A stretch of 61,359 nt of DNA from Gammaproteobacteria bacterium (GTDB taxonomy: Bacteria > Pseudomonadota > Gammaproteobacteria > Pseudomonadales > Pseudohongiellaceae), in the NCBI GenBank assembly GCA_030832825.1, contig JAURIJ010000013.1, positions 1 to 61,359 on the forward strand, read 5' to 3'. Below are positions 25,721 through 35,795 of the stretch, piece after piece; positions within the stretch are counted from its first letter, which is position 1; each line of letters starts with the position of its first letter. The position numbers were made by a program, and so were the translations under genes. The notes under the pieces were generated by a model. The model did not search any database. It was not told the DNA's origin and saw only the letters and a program-made list of their open reading frames with translations.

Positions 25721-26815
25721 AGCCCCATTTTCAAACTAGCTTCGATGAACTTGTCCAGGTCGCCATCGAGCACAGCGCCCGTATTGCTGACTTCCACCCC
25801 TGTGCGCAAGTCCTTGATGCGTGACTGATCCAGCACATAGGAGCGGATCTGACTGCCCCAGCCGATGTCCGCCTTCTCTTCCTCGATGGCCTGCGCGGCC
25901 TGGCGACGCTTCAGCTCTTCCATCTCGTACAGACGCGCCTTCAGCATCTTGATGGCCTCGTCCTTGTTCTTGTGCTGCGAGCGCTGGTTCTGGCACTGCA
26001 CCACAATGCCTGAAGGTTCATGGGTCAGGCGCACGGCGGAGTCCGTCTTGTTGATGTGCTGACCGCCGGCACCGCTGGCACGGTAGGTATCCACGCGCAC
26101 ATCGCTCATGTTCAACTCGATGTCGATGTCATCATCCACTTCTGGGGACACGAACACGGAAGAGAATGAGGTATGACGGCGATTGCCGGAATCGAAGGGC
26201 GACTTGCGCACCAGGCGGTGCACGCCCGTCTCTGTGCGCAGCCAGCCGAAGGCATACTCGCCGGACACGTGAATCGTGGCACTCTTGATGCCCGCGACTT
26301 CACCGGCCGACACCTCGGCCACTTCGACATTGAAGCCCTTGGCCTCACCCCAGCGCAGGTACATCCGCAGCAGCATCTCGGCCCAGTCCTGCGCCTCGGT
26401 GCCGCCGGAACCCGCCTGGATGTCGAGATAGGCGTTGTTGACATCCATATTGCCCGAGAACATGCGACGGAACTCCAGCGCGGAAAGCTTGTCTCCCAGC
26501 GTTTCCAGCTCGGCATTCACTTCCTCGAACAGTGCTTCGTCCTGCTCGTCCTCGGCCAGCGCCAGCAGCTCGGTGCAATCGTTGAGCCCGCTGTAGAGGG
26601 CATCGATGGTGGTGACCACAAGCTCCAGCTCCGAACGCTCACGTCCCAGTGCCTGTGCCACTTCTGGCTTGTCCCAGACATTGGATTCGCCGAGTTCAAG
26701 TTCTACCTCACGCAGTCGGTCCTTCTTTTCATCGTAGTCAAAGATACCCCCGAAGTACGTCAGTGCGGGCGGTGAAGTCCTTGATCCTGAGATGGGTCAG
26801 ATTGGTTTCGATCAT
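25717..26815 (-). CDS. prfB: Peptide chain release factor 2, with programmed +1 frameshift
   Basis: RF2 terminates translation at UGA and UAA. The gene is read in two parts: 25 codons from the ATG at 26815 to 26741, then, after skipping one base, from 26739 to 25717, for a 365-aa product of normal length. The body has the anticodon-like SPF motif (RKSPFDS) and the peptidyl-hydrolysis GGQ loop in [12 protein letters not shown]. Without the shift, translation stops at an in-frame TGA at codon 26, the classical autoregulatory design. The stop overlaps lysS by 4 bp. mnmC starts divergently 118 bp upstream. Confidence 0.98.
26737..26752 (-). promoter_or_regulatory. prfB programmed +1 frameshift site
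   Basis: On the minus strand the site reads CGGGGGTATCTTTGAC. A G-rich Shine-Dalgarno-like element sits a short distance before the slippery CTT, followed by the UGA stop and a C, the weakest UGA context. When RF2 is scarce the ribosome shifts +1 from CTT and reads GAC. This matches the conserved bacterial prfB signal except for a C in place of the first A. Confidence 0.95.
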
Positions 26816-26933
26816 GCGATTCTCGATAGGCTGGCGAAATTTGAAGGTCGGGCATTTTACCCTATTCCGCCGCAGATGCCACGATGACACGGCGCAGGGG
26901 CCTTGCCGGCGGGCATTCTGCTACACTGCGCCG

Positions 26934-28994
26934 ATGCAGAATCCCGCCTCAGACACCCCTACGCTCATGCACAATGCCGACCTGCAATGGCAGGAGTCAG
27001 GTGCTCCGTTTTCAGCGCAGTTCCAGGACATCTACTTTTCGCGACAAGGCGGACTTGACGAGACGGAACACGTCTTTCTGGCTGCCAACCGTTTGCGCGA
27101 ACGCTGGACCGCAATGGAAGAGCCGCTAAGTGCTGGCGCAGCGAACGCACGCGGACACTTCACGGTCGCGGAACTCGGCTTCGGCACCGGCCTGAATTTC
27201 CTGTGCTGCTGGCGAGCCTGGCAGGAAGTGGCACCACAGCATTTGCGTCTGCACTACATCGCCTGCGAAAAATACCCGCTGCAGCATGCCGCCTTGCAAC
27301 GCGCGCTGGCACAATGGCCAGCGCTGCACGGAGTTTCCTCGCAGCTGCTTGCGCAGTACCCGGACCATACCGGCGGCCTGCACCGCCTCGTGTTCCGCAA
27401 CGCCGCCGGTCGCGCTGACATGACTCTCGACCTGTACTACGGCGATGCAGCGCAGACCCTCGCCGACCACGAGGATGCCCGAGGTGGCGTGGTGGACGCC
27501 TGGTTTCTCGATGGATTCGCGCCGCGTACCAATCCGGAACTGTGGAGCCCTGCTCTGTTTGCCCACGTACGCCGCCTGAGTCGACCTGGCGCCACGCTGA
27601 GCACTTACAGTGTCGCGGGACAGGTGGTGAGAACCTTGCAGGAAAGCGGGTTTGCCGTCGCAAAGCATCCAGGATTCGGGCAGAAACGCGAGATGTTGCG
27701 TGGCGCACTGCGGGACGACCCTCTGCCGACACACTCATCGGAGCAGCCGGGACGCTGGCTGCAACTGCCCCGCACGACCGCGACACCGGCGCATGTTCTG
27801 GTGATCGGCGCCGGTCTCGCAGGATGCAGCACGGCATGGAGCCTGGCGCAGCGTGGTTGCCGAGTGAGCGTTCTGGAACGCCACACAGAAATCGCCGCCG
27901 GCGCGTCCGGCAATCGTCAGGGAGTGCTGCAGTGCCGGCTCAACAACGCCGTGGATGGTGCCTGGCAATTCAATCTGCAGGCCTTTCTTTTCGCCTCGCG
28001 TCACTTCGACGCGATGCAGTCACTGCACCCGTCGATTCACTGGCAACGCTGCGGCGTGCTGAATCTCGATACAGCGTTTTCCTCACGAAGCGAACGCTGT
28101 CCAGACGTTCGCCTGGACCTGTACGCCAATGCCGTCGTGCAGCGCGTCGACCAGACCGAGGCCAGCGCGCTCGCGGGAACGACGCTGGATGGTGGCGGCA
28201 ATTTCATCCCGTTGGGTGGCTGGCTGCGTCCAGCAGCACTCTGTGCAGCGTGGCTGCAGCATCCCCTGATCAGCGTGCACTGTGACACGCAAGTGAGCGC
28301 CCTGATACGCCACGCAGACAAGTGGCGGGCTCTGAGCCCCGAAGGCCAGCTCCTTGCGGAAGCGGACAATGTGGTGATTGCCAACAGCACGGCGGCGGCG
28401 AGCCTGGCGCAAACCGCGCATCTGCCTCTTGTTCCCCTGCGCGGCCAGCTCAGCCACCTGCGGGCCTCTGCGCAGAGCAGCCTGCTGCAGACCGTGGTCT
28501 GCGGTCGCAGCTACATCAGTCCGTCCCTGCAAGGCGAACACTGTGCCGGCGCCAGTTACTCCAAGGATGTGAGCGACCTGTCACTGTCGATGCGCGAACA
28601 GAGCGAGAATCTCGCGGGCATCATGCCGCATTTGCCAGAGGCCGACCTCGATGACTCGGCGCTGAGCGGTGGCAGAGTGGCCGTGCGTGCCGGCAGCCCG
28701 GATCGCACTCCCATGGGCGGCCCCGCGGTGGATGTCGTGGCGCTGGAGACCCTGTTTCGCTCGCTGCCGCAGCACGAGCGCAAGCAGCCCAGCGTGACAC
28801 TGCCGAGTTATCCTGGGCTTTACATCAATGTGGGACATGGCTCGCATGGCATTGGCAATACGCCGCTACTGGCGGAGTATCTTGCCAGCCTGATGTGTCA
28901 GGAGCCCCTGCCCCTGCAGACGTCGGTACTGGAAGCTCTGCATCCGGCACGCTTCATCCTGCGTCGACTCAGGCGCGAACCGGCGCGCGGTTGA
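26934..28994 (+). CDS. mnmC: Bifunctional tRNA mnm5s2U biosynthesis protein MnmC
   Basis: The 686-aa protein has an N-terminal methyltransferase (about 1-250, SAM motif [11 protein letters not shown] and the [14 protein letters not shown] signature). A C-terminal FAD oxidase follows (dinucleotide fold [19 protein letters not shown]). It turns cmnm5U34 to nm5U and then mnm5U in wobble positions of certain tRNAs. I start at MQNPASD because homologues begin shortly before the ADLQW...[11 protein letters not shown] region; the open frame extends far upstream into the antisense of prfB. The 3' end overlaps the convergent aminopeptidase gene by 26 bp. Confidence 0.95.
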   Translation: MQNPASDTPTLMHNADLQWQESGAPFSAQFQDIYFSRQGGLDETEHVFLAANRLRERWTAMEEPLSAGAANARGHFTVAELGFGTGLNFLCCWRAWQEVAPQHLRLHYIACEKYPLQHAALQRALAQWPALHGVSSQLLAQYPDHTGGLHRLVFRNAAGRADMTLDLYYGDAAQTLADHEDARGGVVDAWFLDGFAPRTNPELWSPALFAHVRRLSRPGATLSTYSVAGQVVRTLQESGFAVAKHPGFGQKREMLRGALRDDPLPTHSSEQPGRWLQLPRTTATPAHVLVIGAGLAGCSTAWSLAQRGCRVSVLERHTEIAAGASGNRQGVLQCRLNNAVDGAWQFNLQAFLFASRHFDAMQSLHPSIHWQRCGVLNLDTAFSSRSERCPDVRLDLYANAVVQRVDQTEASALAGTTLDGGGNFIPLGGWLRPAALCAAWLQHPLISVHCDTQVSALIRHADKWRALSPEGQLLAEADNVVIANSTAAASLAQTAHLPLVPLRGQLSHLRASAQSSLLQTVVCGRSYISPSLQGEHCAGASYSKDVSDLSLSMREQSENLAGIMPHLPEADLDDSALSGGRVAVRAGSPDRTPMGGPAVDVVALETLFRSLPQHERKQPSVTLPSYPGLYINVGHGSHGIGNTPLLAEYLASLMCQEPLPLQTSVLEALHPARFILRRLRREPARG

Positions 28995-30300
28995 AGAAGA
29001 CGCGCACAGCCTTGCAGAGGTGGTAAGCATCTTCGCTGCCCGCGAGTTCACGTATGGAATGCATGGCGAACGTGGGCACGCCGATATCCACTGTCTCGAT
29101 GCCAAGTCCGGCAGCCGTGATCGGCCCGATGGTACTCCCGCAGGCCATGTCGCTGCGCACCACGAAACTCTGTACCGGCACCTCGGCCTGCAGACACAGC
29201 GACTTGAAGAAGGACACCGAGCGACTGTTGCTGGCGTAACGCTGATTGGCGTTGATCTTGATGACAGGCCCCTGATTCAGCACCGGACCGTGATTGCCAT
29301 CATGCTTGTCCATGAAATTCGGATGCACGCCGTGGGCATTGTCGATGGAGAGCAGCAAGGAGCTGCGCACCGTGCGCTCAAGATCCTCGGCACGTGTACG
29401 AGCATCCCCGGGACCGCTGGCGATGATGCGTTCCAGAACGGAGCGCAGGAACGGACCCTGTGCTCCGCTGGCCGAGGTACTACCGACCTCCTCGTGATCG
29501 GAACAGATCAGCATGTTGCAGGTGTCACCCCCGGCATGCAGCAGTGCCTCGAGTCCGACATGACAGCTCAGCAGATTGTCGAGTCGGGCAGAGGCGATGA
29601 ATTCGTGATGCAGACCGATGATGGCGGGCGCCTGGGTGTCGTAGAAACTCAGCTCGTGGCTGAGCACCCGTGTCGCATCAGGTGCAATCCCTGTTTCCTG
29701 GAGATGCGCAAGCAGCAGATCGTCGAAAGAGCCGTCGCGTACGCCGGCAATCGACAGCACGGGCGGCAGATCCTTCTGGGCGTTCACGGACTTGTTCTGG
29801 TTGGCTTCGCGATCCAGATGAATGGCAAGACTGGGAATCATCGCGACCGCTCGTCGCATGTCGATCAGCGACGAGTGCAGCGTATTGTCCGCGCAGAGAT
29901 AATCCACACGTCCGGCGATGGAAAGATCGCGGTCGAACCACGGATTGAGCAGCGCGCCACCGTACACCTCGACACCGAGTTGCAGGTAATTGTTGCGACG
30001 CAGGTCGGGCAGCGGCTTGATGCGCAGGCAGGGGCTGTCGGTATGCGTTCCCACCAGACGAACAGCCAGCGGCGCGGCCGCAAGAGCGCTTGCCTGCGGC
30101 AGGGTGAATGCAATCAGCGAAGAGGCGTTGCGGGTGACGACGTAGCGATTGCCGGGCTGCAATTGCCAGGCATCCGCTTCATCCAGCAGCTCGAAACCGG
30201 CAGCCACCAGACGCTCGCACATGCTGGCAACGGCGTGGAACGGCGTTGGGGAGGCAGCAATGAAACTCAACAGGCGCGCATTGAAATCGTGCATGTGCAT
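28969..30300 (-). CDS. apeB: M18 family aspartyl-type aminopeptidase
   Basis: The 443-aa cytoplasmic zinc aminopeptidase has zinc and catalytic motifs in [27 protein letters not shown] and the C-terminal [11 protein letters not shown]. The start ATG has GGAGG 6 bp upstream. Members form dodecamers and remove acidic or other N-terminal residues from peptides. It follows the FKBP gene by 18 bp on the same strand and overlaps mnmC tail to tail. Confidence 0.95.
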   Translation of the reverse strand: MHMHDFNARLLSFIAASPTPFHAVASMCERLVAAGFELLDEADAWQLQPGNRYVVTRNASSLIAFTLPQASALAAAPLAVRLVGTHTDSPCLRIKPLPDLRRNNYLQLGVEVYGGALLNPWFDRDLSIAGRVDYLCADNTLHSSLIDMRRAVAMIPSLAIHLDREANQNKSVNAQKDLPPVLSIAGVRDGSFDDLLLAHLQETGIAPDATRVLSHELSFYDTQAPAIIGLHHEFIASARLDNLLSCHVGLEALLHAGGDTCNMLICSDHEEVGSTSASGAQGPFLRSVLERIIASGPGDARTRAEDLERTVRSSLLLSIDNAHGVHPNFMDKHDGNHGPVLNQGPVIKINANQRYASNSRSVSFFKSLCLQAEVPVQSFVVRSDMACGSTIGPITAAGLGIETVDIGVPTFAMHSIRELAGSEDAYHLCKAVRVFFNRAPVRA

Positions 30301-30318
30301 TGGCTGCCTCCGTCTGGA

Positions 30319-31026
30319 TTATTGACCGTTGATTTCCAGAAGTTCGACTTCGAAGATCAAAGCCGAATGCGGGGCGATGGGGCCGGAACCGGTTTCACCG
30401 TAAGCCAGGCCCGCAGGAATGAAGAGCTTCCACTTGTCGCCTTTCTTCATCAATTGCAGCGCCTCGGTCCAGCCGGCAATCACCTGGCTGACACCGAACT
30501 CGGCAGGCTCGCCGCGCTCAACGGAACTGTCAAACACGGAGCCATCGATGAAGGTGCCGTGATAATGCGCGAGCACCGTGTCTTGCAGCGTCGGAGACGT
30601 GCCTGTCGCATCGCCGGATGCCAGCACTTGATACTGGAGGCCGGAGGCGGTGGTGATCACGCCATCGACCTGTGCATTCGCAACGAGGAAGGCTTCGCTC
30701 TCGGACTTGGCGGCCGCATCGGCGGCTTCCTGTTCAGCGGCCAGCTGAGCCTGGAAGCTCTGCAGCGCCGTCATCATCTGTTCCATGCTCAGCTTCGGCT
30801 CACCGGCGATCACATCACTGATGCCGGCGAAGAAGGCGTCGAGATTGACGGAATCCATGATGCCCTGCCCCTGCAGGTTTTGACCAATGTTCACACCGAT
30901 GCTGTAACTGATCTGGTTCTGCTCGGAGGTGAGATCGATATCACCCTCTGCAGCCTGCACTGACAATGCAGAGAAAGAGAGAGCCGCAACAACGCTGCGC
31001 AGGCTCAGAGAACGCTTGAATGTCAT
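30319..31026 (-). CDS. FKBP-type peptidyl-prolyl isomerase, Mip/FkpA-like
   Basis: The 235-aa exported protein has a signal peptide (about 23 residues ending VQA). A helical N-terminal dimerisation domain (residues about 30-120, SYSIGVNIGQNLQ) precedes a C-terminal FKBP domain with VLAHYHGTFIDGSVFDSS, VIAGWTEAL and FIPAGLAYGETG. It assists folding of periplasmic or outer-membrane proteins. The ATG at 31026 has AAGGAT upstream; an earlier in-frame ATG lacks one. A divergent lipoprotein gene begins about 155 bp away. Confidence 0.93.
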   Translation of the reverse strand: MTFKRSLSLRSVVAALSFSALSVQAAEGDIDLTSEQNQISYSIGVNIGQNLQGQGIMDSVNLDAFFAGISDVIAGEPKLSMEQMMTALQSFQAQLAAEQEAADAAAKSESEAFLVANAQVDGVITTASGLQYQVLASGDATGTSPTLQDTVLAHYHGTFIDGSVFDSSVERGEPAEFGVSQVIAGWTEALQLMKKGDKWKLFIPAGLAYGETGSGPIAPHSALIFEVELLEINGQ

Positions 31027-31181
31027 GGTGATATCCTTGATTGGGAGTGGGAATTGACGGTGAGGCATACTAACTGGACTCGCGTCTTAATTCCACCGCG
31101 CGGGGGCCATGGGATATGCTGGCGCAGGGTTTTTCACGCAGACGAAGACTACGACGCACCGGGGTGTGCAAGGATGGACGA

Positions 31182-31685
31182 GTGAGTTATTCAAGAGGCA
31201 CGCTGCTGCTTGCCATGCTGGCGTTGACGGCCTGTTCGCAGCGCTTTGCCGTGAGCATCAATGAACGCACAGTCTTCGATCCACGCCCCGGCGTCAGCAC
31301 GTATCGCTTTGCCGATCCAGGGCTGCAGGCCTGCGTGAACTTCGCGTTGCAGCAGCCGGGCGCGAGCTTCGACACCTTGACCATCCTCGCCTGTCCGGAC
31401 TGGGAGATCGACGACATCGAAGGCATCGGCGCGATCGCCACGCTGCAGTATCTGGACATCAGCAACAATCGACTCACCAGTCTTGCCCCGCTGACCGCTC
31501 TGCCCCGACTCAGCGGGGTGAACGCAGCGGCGAATCAACTGACCGACATCGCTCCCCTGTTGTCCATGCGCGCATTGACCACGGTGGTGCTGACCAGCAA
31601 TGACAATATCCTGTGCCGTCAACTCGACGCCTTGCAGCAGCGCCTGCAGGGCAATCTGACACGGCCGGCCGACTGCGCGCAGTGA
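31182..31685 (+). CDS. Leucine-rich-repeat lipoprotein
   Basis: The 167-aa precursor has a signal peptide ending in a lipobox (LALTAC), so the mature protein should be lipid-anchored. The centre carries two or three short leucine-rich repeats (LQYLDISNNRLTSLAPL, LSGVNAAANQLTDIAPL, LTTVVLTSNDNI), and cysteines near both ends may form a disulfide. I chose the GTG at 31182, preceded by AAGGA, because it gives a standard lipoprotein signal. The earlier ATG adds an arginine-rich stretch. Function is unknown; LRRs usually bind proteins. Confidence 0.8.
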   Translation: MSYSRGTLLLAMLALTACSQRFAVSINERTVFDPRPGVSTYRFADPGLQACVNFALQQPGASFDTLTILACPDWEIDDIEGIGAIATLQYLDISNNRLTSLAPLTALPRLSGVNAAANQLTDIAPLLSMRALTTVVLTSNDNILCRQLDALQQRLQGNLTRPADCAQ

Positions 31686-31688
31686 TGC

Positions 31689-32303
31689 CTAGCGCGGTGG
31701 AACACCGCTGTGGAATCGAAACACCGGATCCTCGCTGGTGATGAGCTGCTCCTCTACCGCGCGGATGCGTTGCACATGGGGCCCGATGTCTTCCTCGCTG
31801 TAAAGCGCGGCCAGACTCAGATAATCCTGAAAATGCCGGGCCTCGGAACGCAGCAGCCCCTGGTAGAACCGAGTGAGCACCGGGTCGAGTAGTGGCGCGA
31901 GGCGTGCGAAACGCTCGCAGGATCGCGCTTCGACGAACGCGCCGACAATCAGCGTGTCAATCAACTGTCCCTTGGCATCCTTGCGCAGTTGATCCCGCAG
32001 CCCACCCGCATAGCGCGATGCTCCGAGATGAATGTAGCGGATGCGCCGCTGCGCCAGCAGATTGACCACCTGTTCGAAGTGCAGCAATTCCTCGCGTGCA
32101 AGATGGGACATCTTGCGCAGCAGCTCTGTGTGCTCGGAGAACTTGTACAGCAGGCTCATGGCCGTCGCGGCCGCTTTCTTTTCGCAATTGGCATGATCGA
32201 TCAACAGGATATCCTGCTGAAGCACGGCTTCGTCCAGCCACGCGTCAGGCGTGGCACAGGGCAGAAACGCGAGAATGTCATCCATTGGGGTCGCGGCGCT
32301 CAT
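31689..32303 (-). CDS. miaE: tRNA-(ms2io6A) hydroxylase MiaE
   Basis: The 204-aa ferritin-like dinuclear-iron monooxygenase hydroxylates ms2i6A37 in tRNA. The iron-binding E-x-x-H pairs are in REELLHFEQV and RSEARHFQDY, with further Glu residues in ANCEKKAAATA and FVEARSCERF. The start overlaps the rmuC stop by 4 bp. It is convergent with the LRR lipoprotein gene, 3 bp apart. Confidence 0.96.
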   Translation of the reverse strand: MSAATPMDDILAFLPCATPDAWLDEAVLQQDILLIDHANCEKKAAATAMSLLYKFSEHTELLRKMSHLAREELLHFEQVVNLLAQRRIRYIHLGASRYAGGLRDQLRKDAKGQLIDTLIVGAFVEARSCERFARLAPLLDPVLTRFYQGLLRSEARHFQDYLSLAALYSEEDIGPHVQRIRAVEEQLITSEDPVFRFHSGVPPR

Positions 32304-33667
32304 TCGTCCTCCTGCTCACGGGAATTTTCCAGAGCCTCGCTATCCTCGGCACCTGCCTTCTGCAGCAATAGTGCCGCGTGTTTCTTGCTGGCACGTGCGC
32401 CCAGCTTCTTCATGTTCTCGATGCGCGCCACGAGGTTGCCCTTGCCCGAGGCCAGCTTGTTGTGGGCCTTCTCATAGCTCTTGCGGCTGGCATCAATGCG
32501 CTGGCCGATTTCCTCGAGATCGCCGGCAAAGGCCACGAACTTGTCGTAAAGAGCCCCTGCGGCCGTGGCGATCTCGATGGCATTCTGATTCTGCTGCTCG
32601 TAGCGCCAGATGTTCTGGATCGTGCGCAACGTGGCAAGCAAGGTGGAGGGGCCCACCAGAATGATGTTCTGGTCAAAGGCCTGACTGAACAACTCGGCGT
32701 CCTGCTGCACAGCGACGGAAAACGCGGCTTCCACGGGCATGAAGAGAAGAACGAAATCGAGTGTGTTGAGGGAATGCAGATTCTGGTAGTCCTTGCTGCC
32801 GAGAGATCTGACATGCTGCCGCACGGACTGCACATGCTGCTGCAAGAATGCGGCTCGCTTGTCAGCGTCCTGTTCGGAACAGAAGGCCTCGTAGGCCCTC
32901 AGCGACACCTTGGCGTCGATGATGATCTGCTTGTTCTCGGGCAACTGCACGATGACATCGGGCTGCAAGCGCGTTCCATCGGCAGAGGTCAGACTGACCT
33001 GGGTCTGATATTCCCGCCCCTTCACCAGGCCTGATTTCTCCAGGATGGATTCGAGGATGACCTCGCCCCAGGTGCCTTGTGTCTTGTTTTCGCCCTTCAG
33101 GGCCTTGGTGAGATTGACGGCGTCTTCACTGATGCGCGCATTCAGGGCCTGCAGATTGCGGATCTCGCTGGCAAGCGAGAAGCGCTCCTTCGCTTCCTTG
33201 TCATAGGTTTCCTCGACCTTCTTCTCGAAGTGCTGGATGCGCTCGGTCAGGGGACGCAGGATCTCGCCGATGCTTTCCTTGTTGCTGGCGGTGAAGCGCC
33301 GGCTCTTGTCCTCGAGTATCTCGGCGGCAAGAGTCTTGAACTGCAGGCTCATCTGCTCACGGGCGTCGTTGAGCAATGCCAGCTTTTCCGTCGCCTGCCG
33401 ACGCTCCTGCTGCAGCAGAGTCTGCAATTGCACGACCTGCTCGCGGTGACCGGCAATGCTCTCCTGCAGCGCAGCGATCTCTGCTGCCTGCGTGGCAATG
33501 CGCTGAGACTGCATGTCCAGTTCGGTATCGCGGGCCCGGACGCGTTCCTCCAAGGCCGCCACTGTTGCAGACAAATCCGGCGCGCGACGCAGGATCAGCA
33601 CCATGCAGACGCCGGCCAGTGCCAGCGCCAAGCCGGCCAGTGTCAGCAGTTCAGGTGTCATGCTCAT
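32300..33667 (-). CDS. rmuC: DNA recombination protein RmuC
   Basis: The 455-aa protein has an N-terminal membrane helix (about 8-26), a long coiled coil (30-130) and the conserved RmuC domain (EVILESILEKSGLVKGREYQTQ, IIDAKVSLRAYE, DFVLLFMPVEAAF). The domain belongs to the restriction-endonuclease-like fold and limits rearrangement at inverted repeats (E. coli genetics). It is coupled to miaE by a 4-bp overlap and lies 54 bp downstream of bamC. Confidence 0.95.
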   Translation of the reverse strand: MSMTPELLTLAGLALALAGVCMVLILRRAPDLSATVAALEERVRARDTELDMQSQRIATQAAEIAALQESIAGHREQVVQLQTLLQQERRQATEKLALLNDAREQMSLQFKTLAAEILEDKSRRFTASNKESIGEILRPLTERIQHFEKKVEETYDKEAKERFSLASEIRNLQALNARISEDAVNLTKALKGENKTQGTWGEVILESILEKSGLVKGREYQTQVSLTSADGTRLQPDVIVQLPENKQIIIDAKVSLRAYEAFCSEQDADKRAAFLQQHVQSVRQHVRSLGSKDYQNLHSLNTLDFVLLFMPVEAAFSVAVQQDAELFSQAFDQNIILVGPSTLLATLRTIQNIWRYEQQNQNAIEIATAAGALYDKFVAFAGDLEEIGQRIDASRKSYEKAHNKLASGKGNLVARIENMKKLGARASKKHAALLLQKAGAEDSEALENSREQEDE

Positions 33668-33721
33668 GAACGCGGCATCCCGCAGCTCCGCGCCAGAGGT
33701 CGGCGCCTCAGGGCGAAGGAC

Positions 33722-34765
33722 TCAGATCAGATTGGTGTGCACGGCGCGAATCAGGGCGTCACGCACTTCGACAGAGACGTCTTCAGTGGATTCCGCCACC
33801 ACCGCGATGTGCCCCTCTTCCTGCAGCAGTCGCAGGGTGATGGGCACGGGTTGCAGATCTTCGTCGTCACCTCTGTCAAAGAGGCGACCGAAGAATCCAG
33901 GCTGATCCTCTTCGGCAACCGGAGAGTAACGCACAGCAACGGTGGCAGCATCGCGTTCGCTGCTGGTGATCTCGATCTCGGCATTGCCCAGGGACTGGGA
34001 GACCTGGGACCAGGCACGGTCGAAATCGATGTGCAATTGCAGCGTGTCGCCCGTGCCGGTCCGCACGATGCTGGCCTTGCTCTCGGCCTCGATGCTGCCG
34101 GCGAGCAGCGAGACGGACGAGGCACGGTAGAGATCGGTGCGATCCGCGAGATAAACGGAAATGTCGTCGAGCATGCGTGTCTCGACTTCCAGGTCGGCAG
34201 AGCGCGTGGGCCAGGTGACCGGTGCATTCACATCGGCCACGAAGGCCTCGCCCACCTGAACGACGTAGATTTCGGAATTGCCGGAGTGCAGTCCTGGCTC
34301 GATGCGCACCTGATACTTGTTGCGGCTCCCGGGCTCACCCAGCCAGGCCGTTTCCATGATGGCCGCGATGGGATCTTCGGCACTCAGCGGAATCTGCGCC
34401 GTGGACCAGTAATCGCGCAGACGCGGCCACACCTGGCCGGGTTCAGCGCCAATCACGATCCAGCGACGATCCCCGAAACGCTGCACCACCACGCCTTCGC
34501 GCACATTGGTATCCATCGGTCTCGGCGCCGGCGCCTCGATGAAGAAAGGCTTGTCCACGGGGACCTCGTCGGGAACCACATAGAGTGCATCGAGGGTGTA
34601 GCTGTCCAGGGTGTCGGGGATGTTCATCGGAGCGATCACGGGCGAGGCCAGGTAGTCTCCCTGACGATCGCGAAACATGCCGTCATCGCCAGTCAGGTAG
34701 GAGCACGCAGACAGCGTGGTGCCGACCGCAGTGACCAGGAGGACCGTTCTGTATGCCTTCATCAT
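33722..34765 (-). CDS. bamC: Outer-membrane assembly lipoprotein BamC
   Basis: The roughly 347-aa lipoprotein of the BAM complex has a signal peptide with lipobox LSAC and an unstructured N-terminal region with YLASPVIAPMNIPD that binds BamD. Two helix-grip domains follow (RWIVIGAEPGQVWPRLRDYW and the repeat near the C-terminus). The start is either of two adjacent ATGs at 34765/34762; a GTG at 34774 is also in frame. Position 69 bp after dapA on the same strand is the conserved dapA-bamC arrangement. Confidence 0.93.
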   Translation of the reverse strand: MMKAYRTVLLVTAVGTTLSACSYLTGDDGMFRDRQGDYLASPVIAPMNIPDTLDSYTLDALYVVPDEVPVDKPFFIEAPAPRPMDTNVREGVVVQRFGDRRWIVIGAEPGQVWPRLRDYWSTAQIPLSAEDPIAAIMETAWLGEPGSRNKYQVRIEPGLHSGNSEIYVVQVGEAFVADVNAPVTWPTRSADLEVETRMLDDISVYLADRTDLYRASSVSLLAGSIEAESKASIVRTGTGDTLQLHIDFDRAWSQVSQSLGNAEIEITSSERDAATVAVRYSPVAEEDQPGFFGRLFDRGDDEDLQPVPITLRLLQEEGHIAVVAESTEDVSVEVRDALIRAVHTNLI

Positions 34766-34834
34766 GCCATTCACACCCAGGATTGTTCGCGTTGCGTTAT
34801 CGGGATTCTCAGGCCGCGCAGGCCTGACCGAGCT

Positions 34835-35713
34835 TCATTGAATGAGGCCTGCCTGCCGCATGGCGGCTCTGAGCACGTCGTGGAAACCGGGGCTAAGGTC
34901 CACCAATGGCAACCTGATACCTGGCTGGATGAGACCCAACTGAGCCATGACCCACTTGACGGGAACGGGATTGCCCTCGACGAAAAGCTTGTCGTGCAGA
35001 GCAGCGAGCGGCGCGTCGACTTCCAGCGCCCCCTCGGCATCGCCTTGCATGGCGAGCCTGCACATGCGGTGCATCTGCTTCGGCAGGAGATTGGCCGTCA
35101 CGGAGATGTTGCCGTGACCACCGGCCAGCAGCAGCTCCCGCGCTGTGGCATCGTCACCCCCATAAATGCTGATGCGTCCGTCACACAGCCGCAGCAGTTC
35201 ACGGCAGCGAGCCATGTCACCGCTGGCTTCCTTGATGCCGACGATGTTGTCCAGATCGGCCAGGCGGGAGACCGTGGCAGGCAGCAGATCACAGCCTGTG
35301 CGGGAAGGGACGTTGTACAAAATCTGTTTTATATCAACTTCTTCTGTCACTTTCTTGAAGTGCTGAAACAAGCCTTCCTGGCTGGGCTTGTTGTAGTACG
35401 GCGCCACCAGAAGGCAGGCATCTGCGCCATATTCGCGCGCGGCGCGGGTGAAATAGATGGCTTCACGGGTGGAATTGGAGCCAGTGCCGGCGATTACCGG
35501 CATGCGCCCCGCCACCTTGTCGACACAGTGGCGCATCAGTTCGCAATGTTCCTGCTCGGACAGCGTGGGTGACTCGCCCGTTGTACCTGCCACGACCAGG
35601 GCATCCGTACCGTTGGCAACATGCCACTCGATCAGCCTGTCAAAAGCGTCGTAGTCGATGTCGCCATTGGGAGACATCGGCGTGACGATGGCCACGATAC
35701 TGCCTTGAATCAT
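34835..35713 (-). CDS. dapA: 4-hydroxy-tetrahydrodipicolinate synthase
   Basis: The 292-aa enzyme condenses pyruvate with aspartate semialdehyde, the first committed step to diaminopimelate and lysine. The Schiff-base lysine is in IVGIKEASG, the catalytic Tyr in YNVPSRTGCD, and the GTTGESPTLSEQEH block is intact. Length is standard. It starts the dapA-bamC unit. Confidence 0.98.
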   Translation of the reverse strand: MIQGSIVAIVTPMSPNGDIDYDAFDRLIEWHVANGTDALVVAGTTGESPTLSEQEHCELMRHCVDKVAGRMPVIAGTGSNSTREAIYFTRAAREYGADACLLVAPYYNKPSQEGLFQHFKKVTEEVDIKQILYNVPSRTGCDLLPATVSRLADLDNIVGIKEASGDMARCRELLRLCDGRISIYGGDDATARELLLAGGHGNISVTANLLPKQMHRMCRLAMQGDAEGALEVDAPLAALHDKLFVEGNPVPVKWVMAQLGLIQPGIRLPLVDLSPGFHDVLRAAMRQAGLIQ

Positions 35714-35795
35714 TGCATTTCCTCAGTTCTGGAAGTCGGTCAAACCCGGGTCGCGACTGTAGCACATCCGCCAGCCGCCGCCCAGAATCAAGCCC

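Noticed and set aside
33077..35572. A long plus-strand open frame opposite rmuC, bamC and dapA
   Set aside because: It spans three convincing minus-strand genes and has biased, low-information composition.
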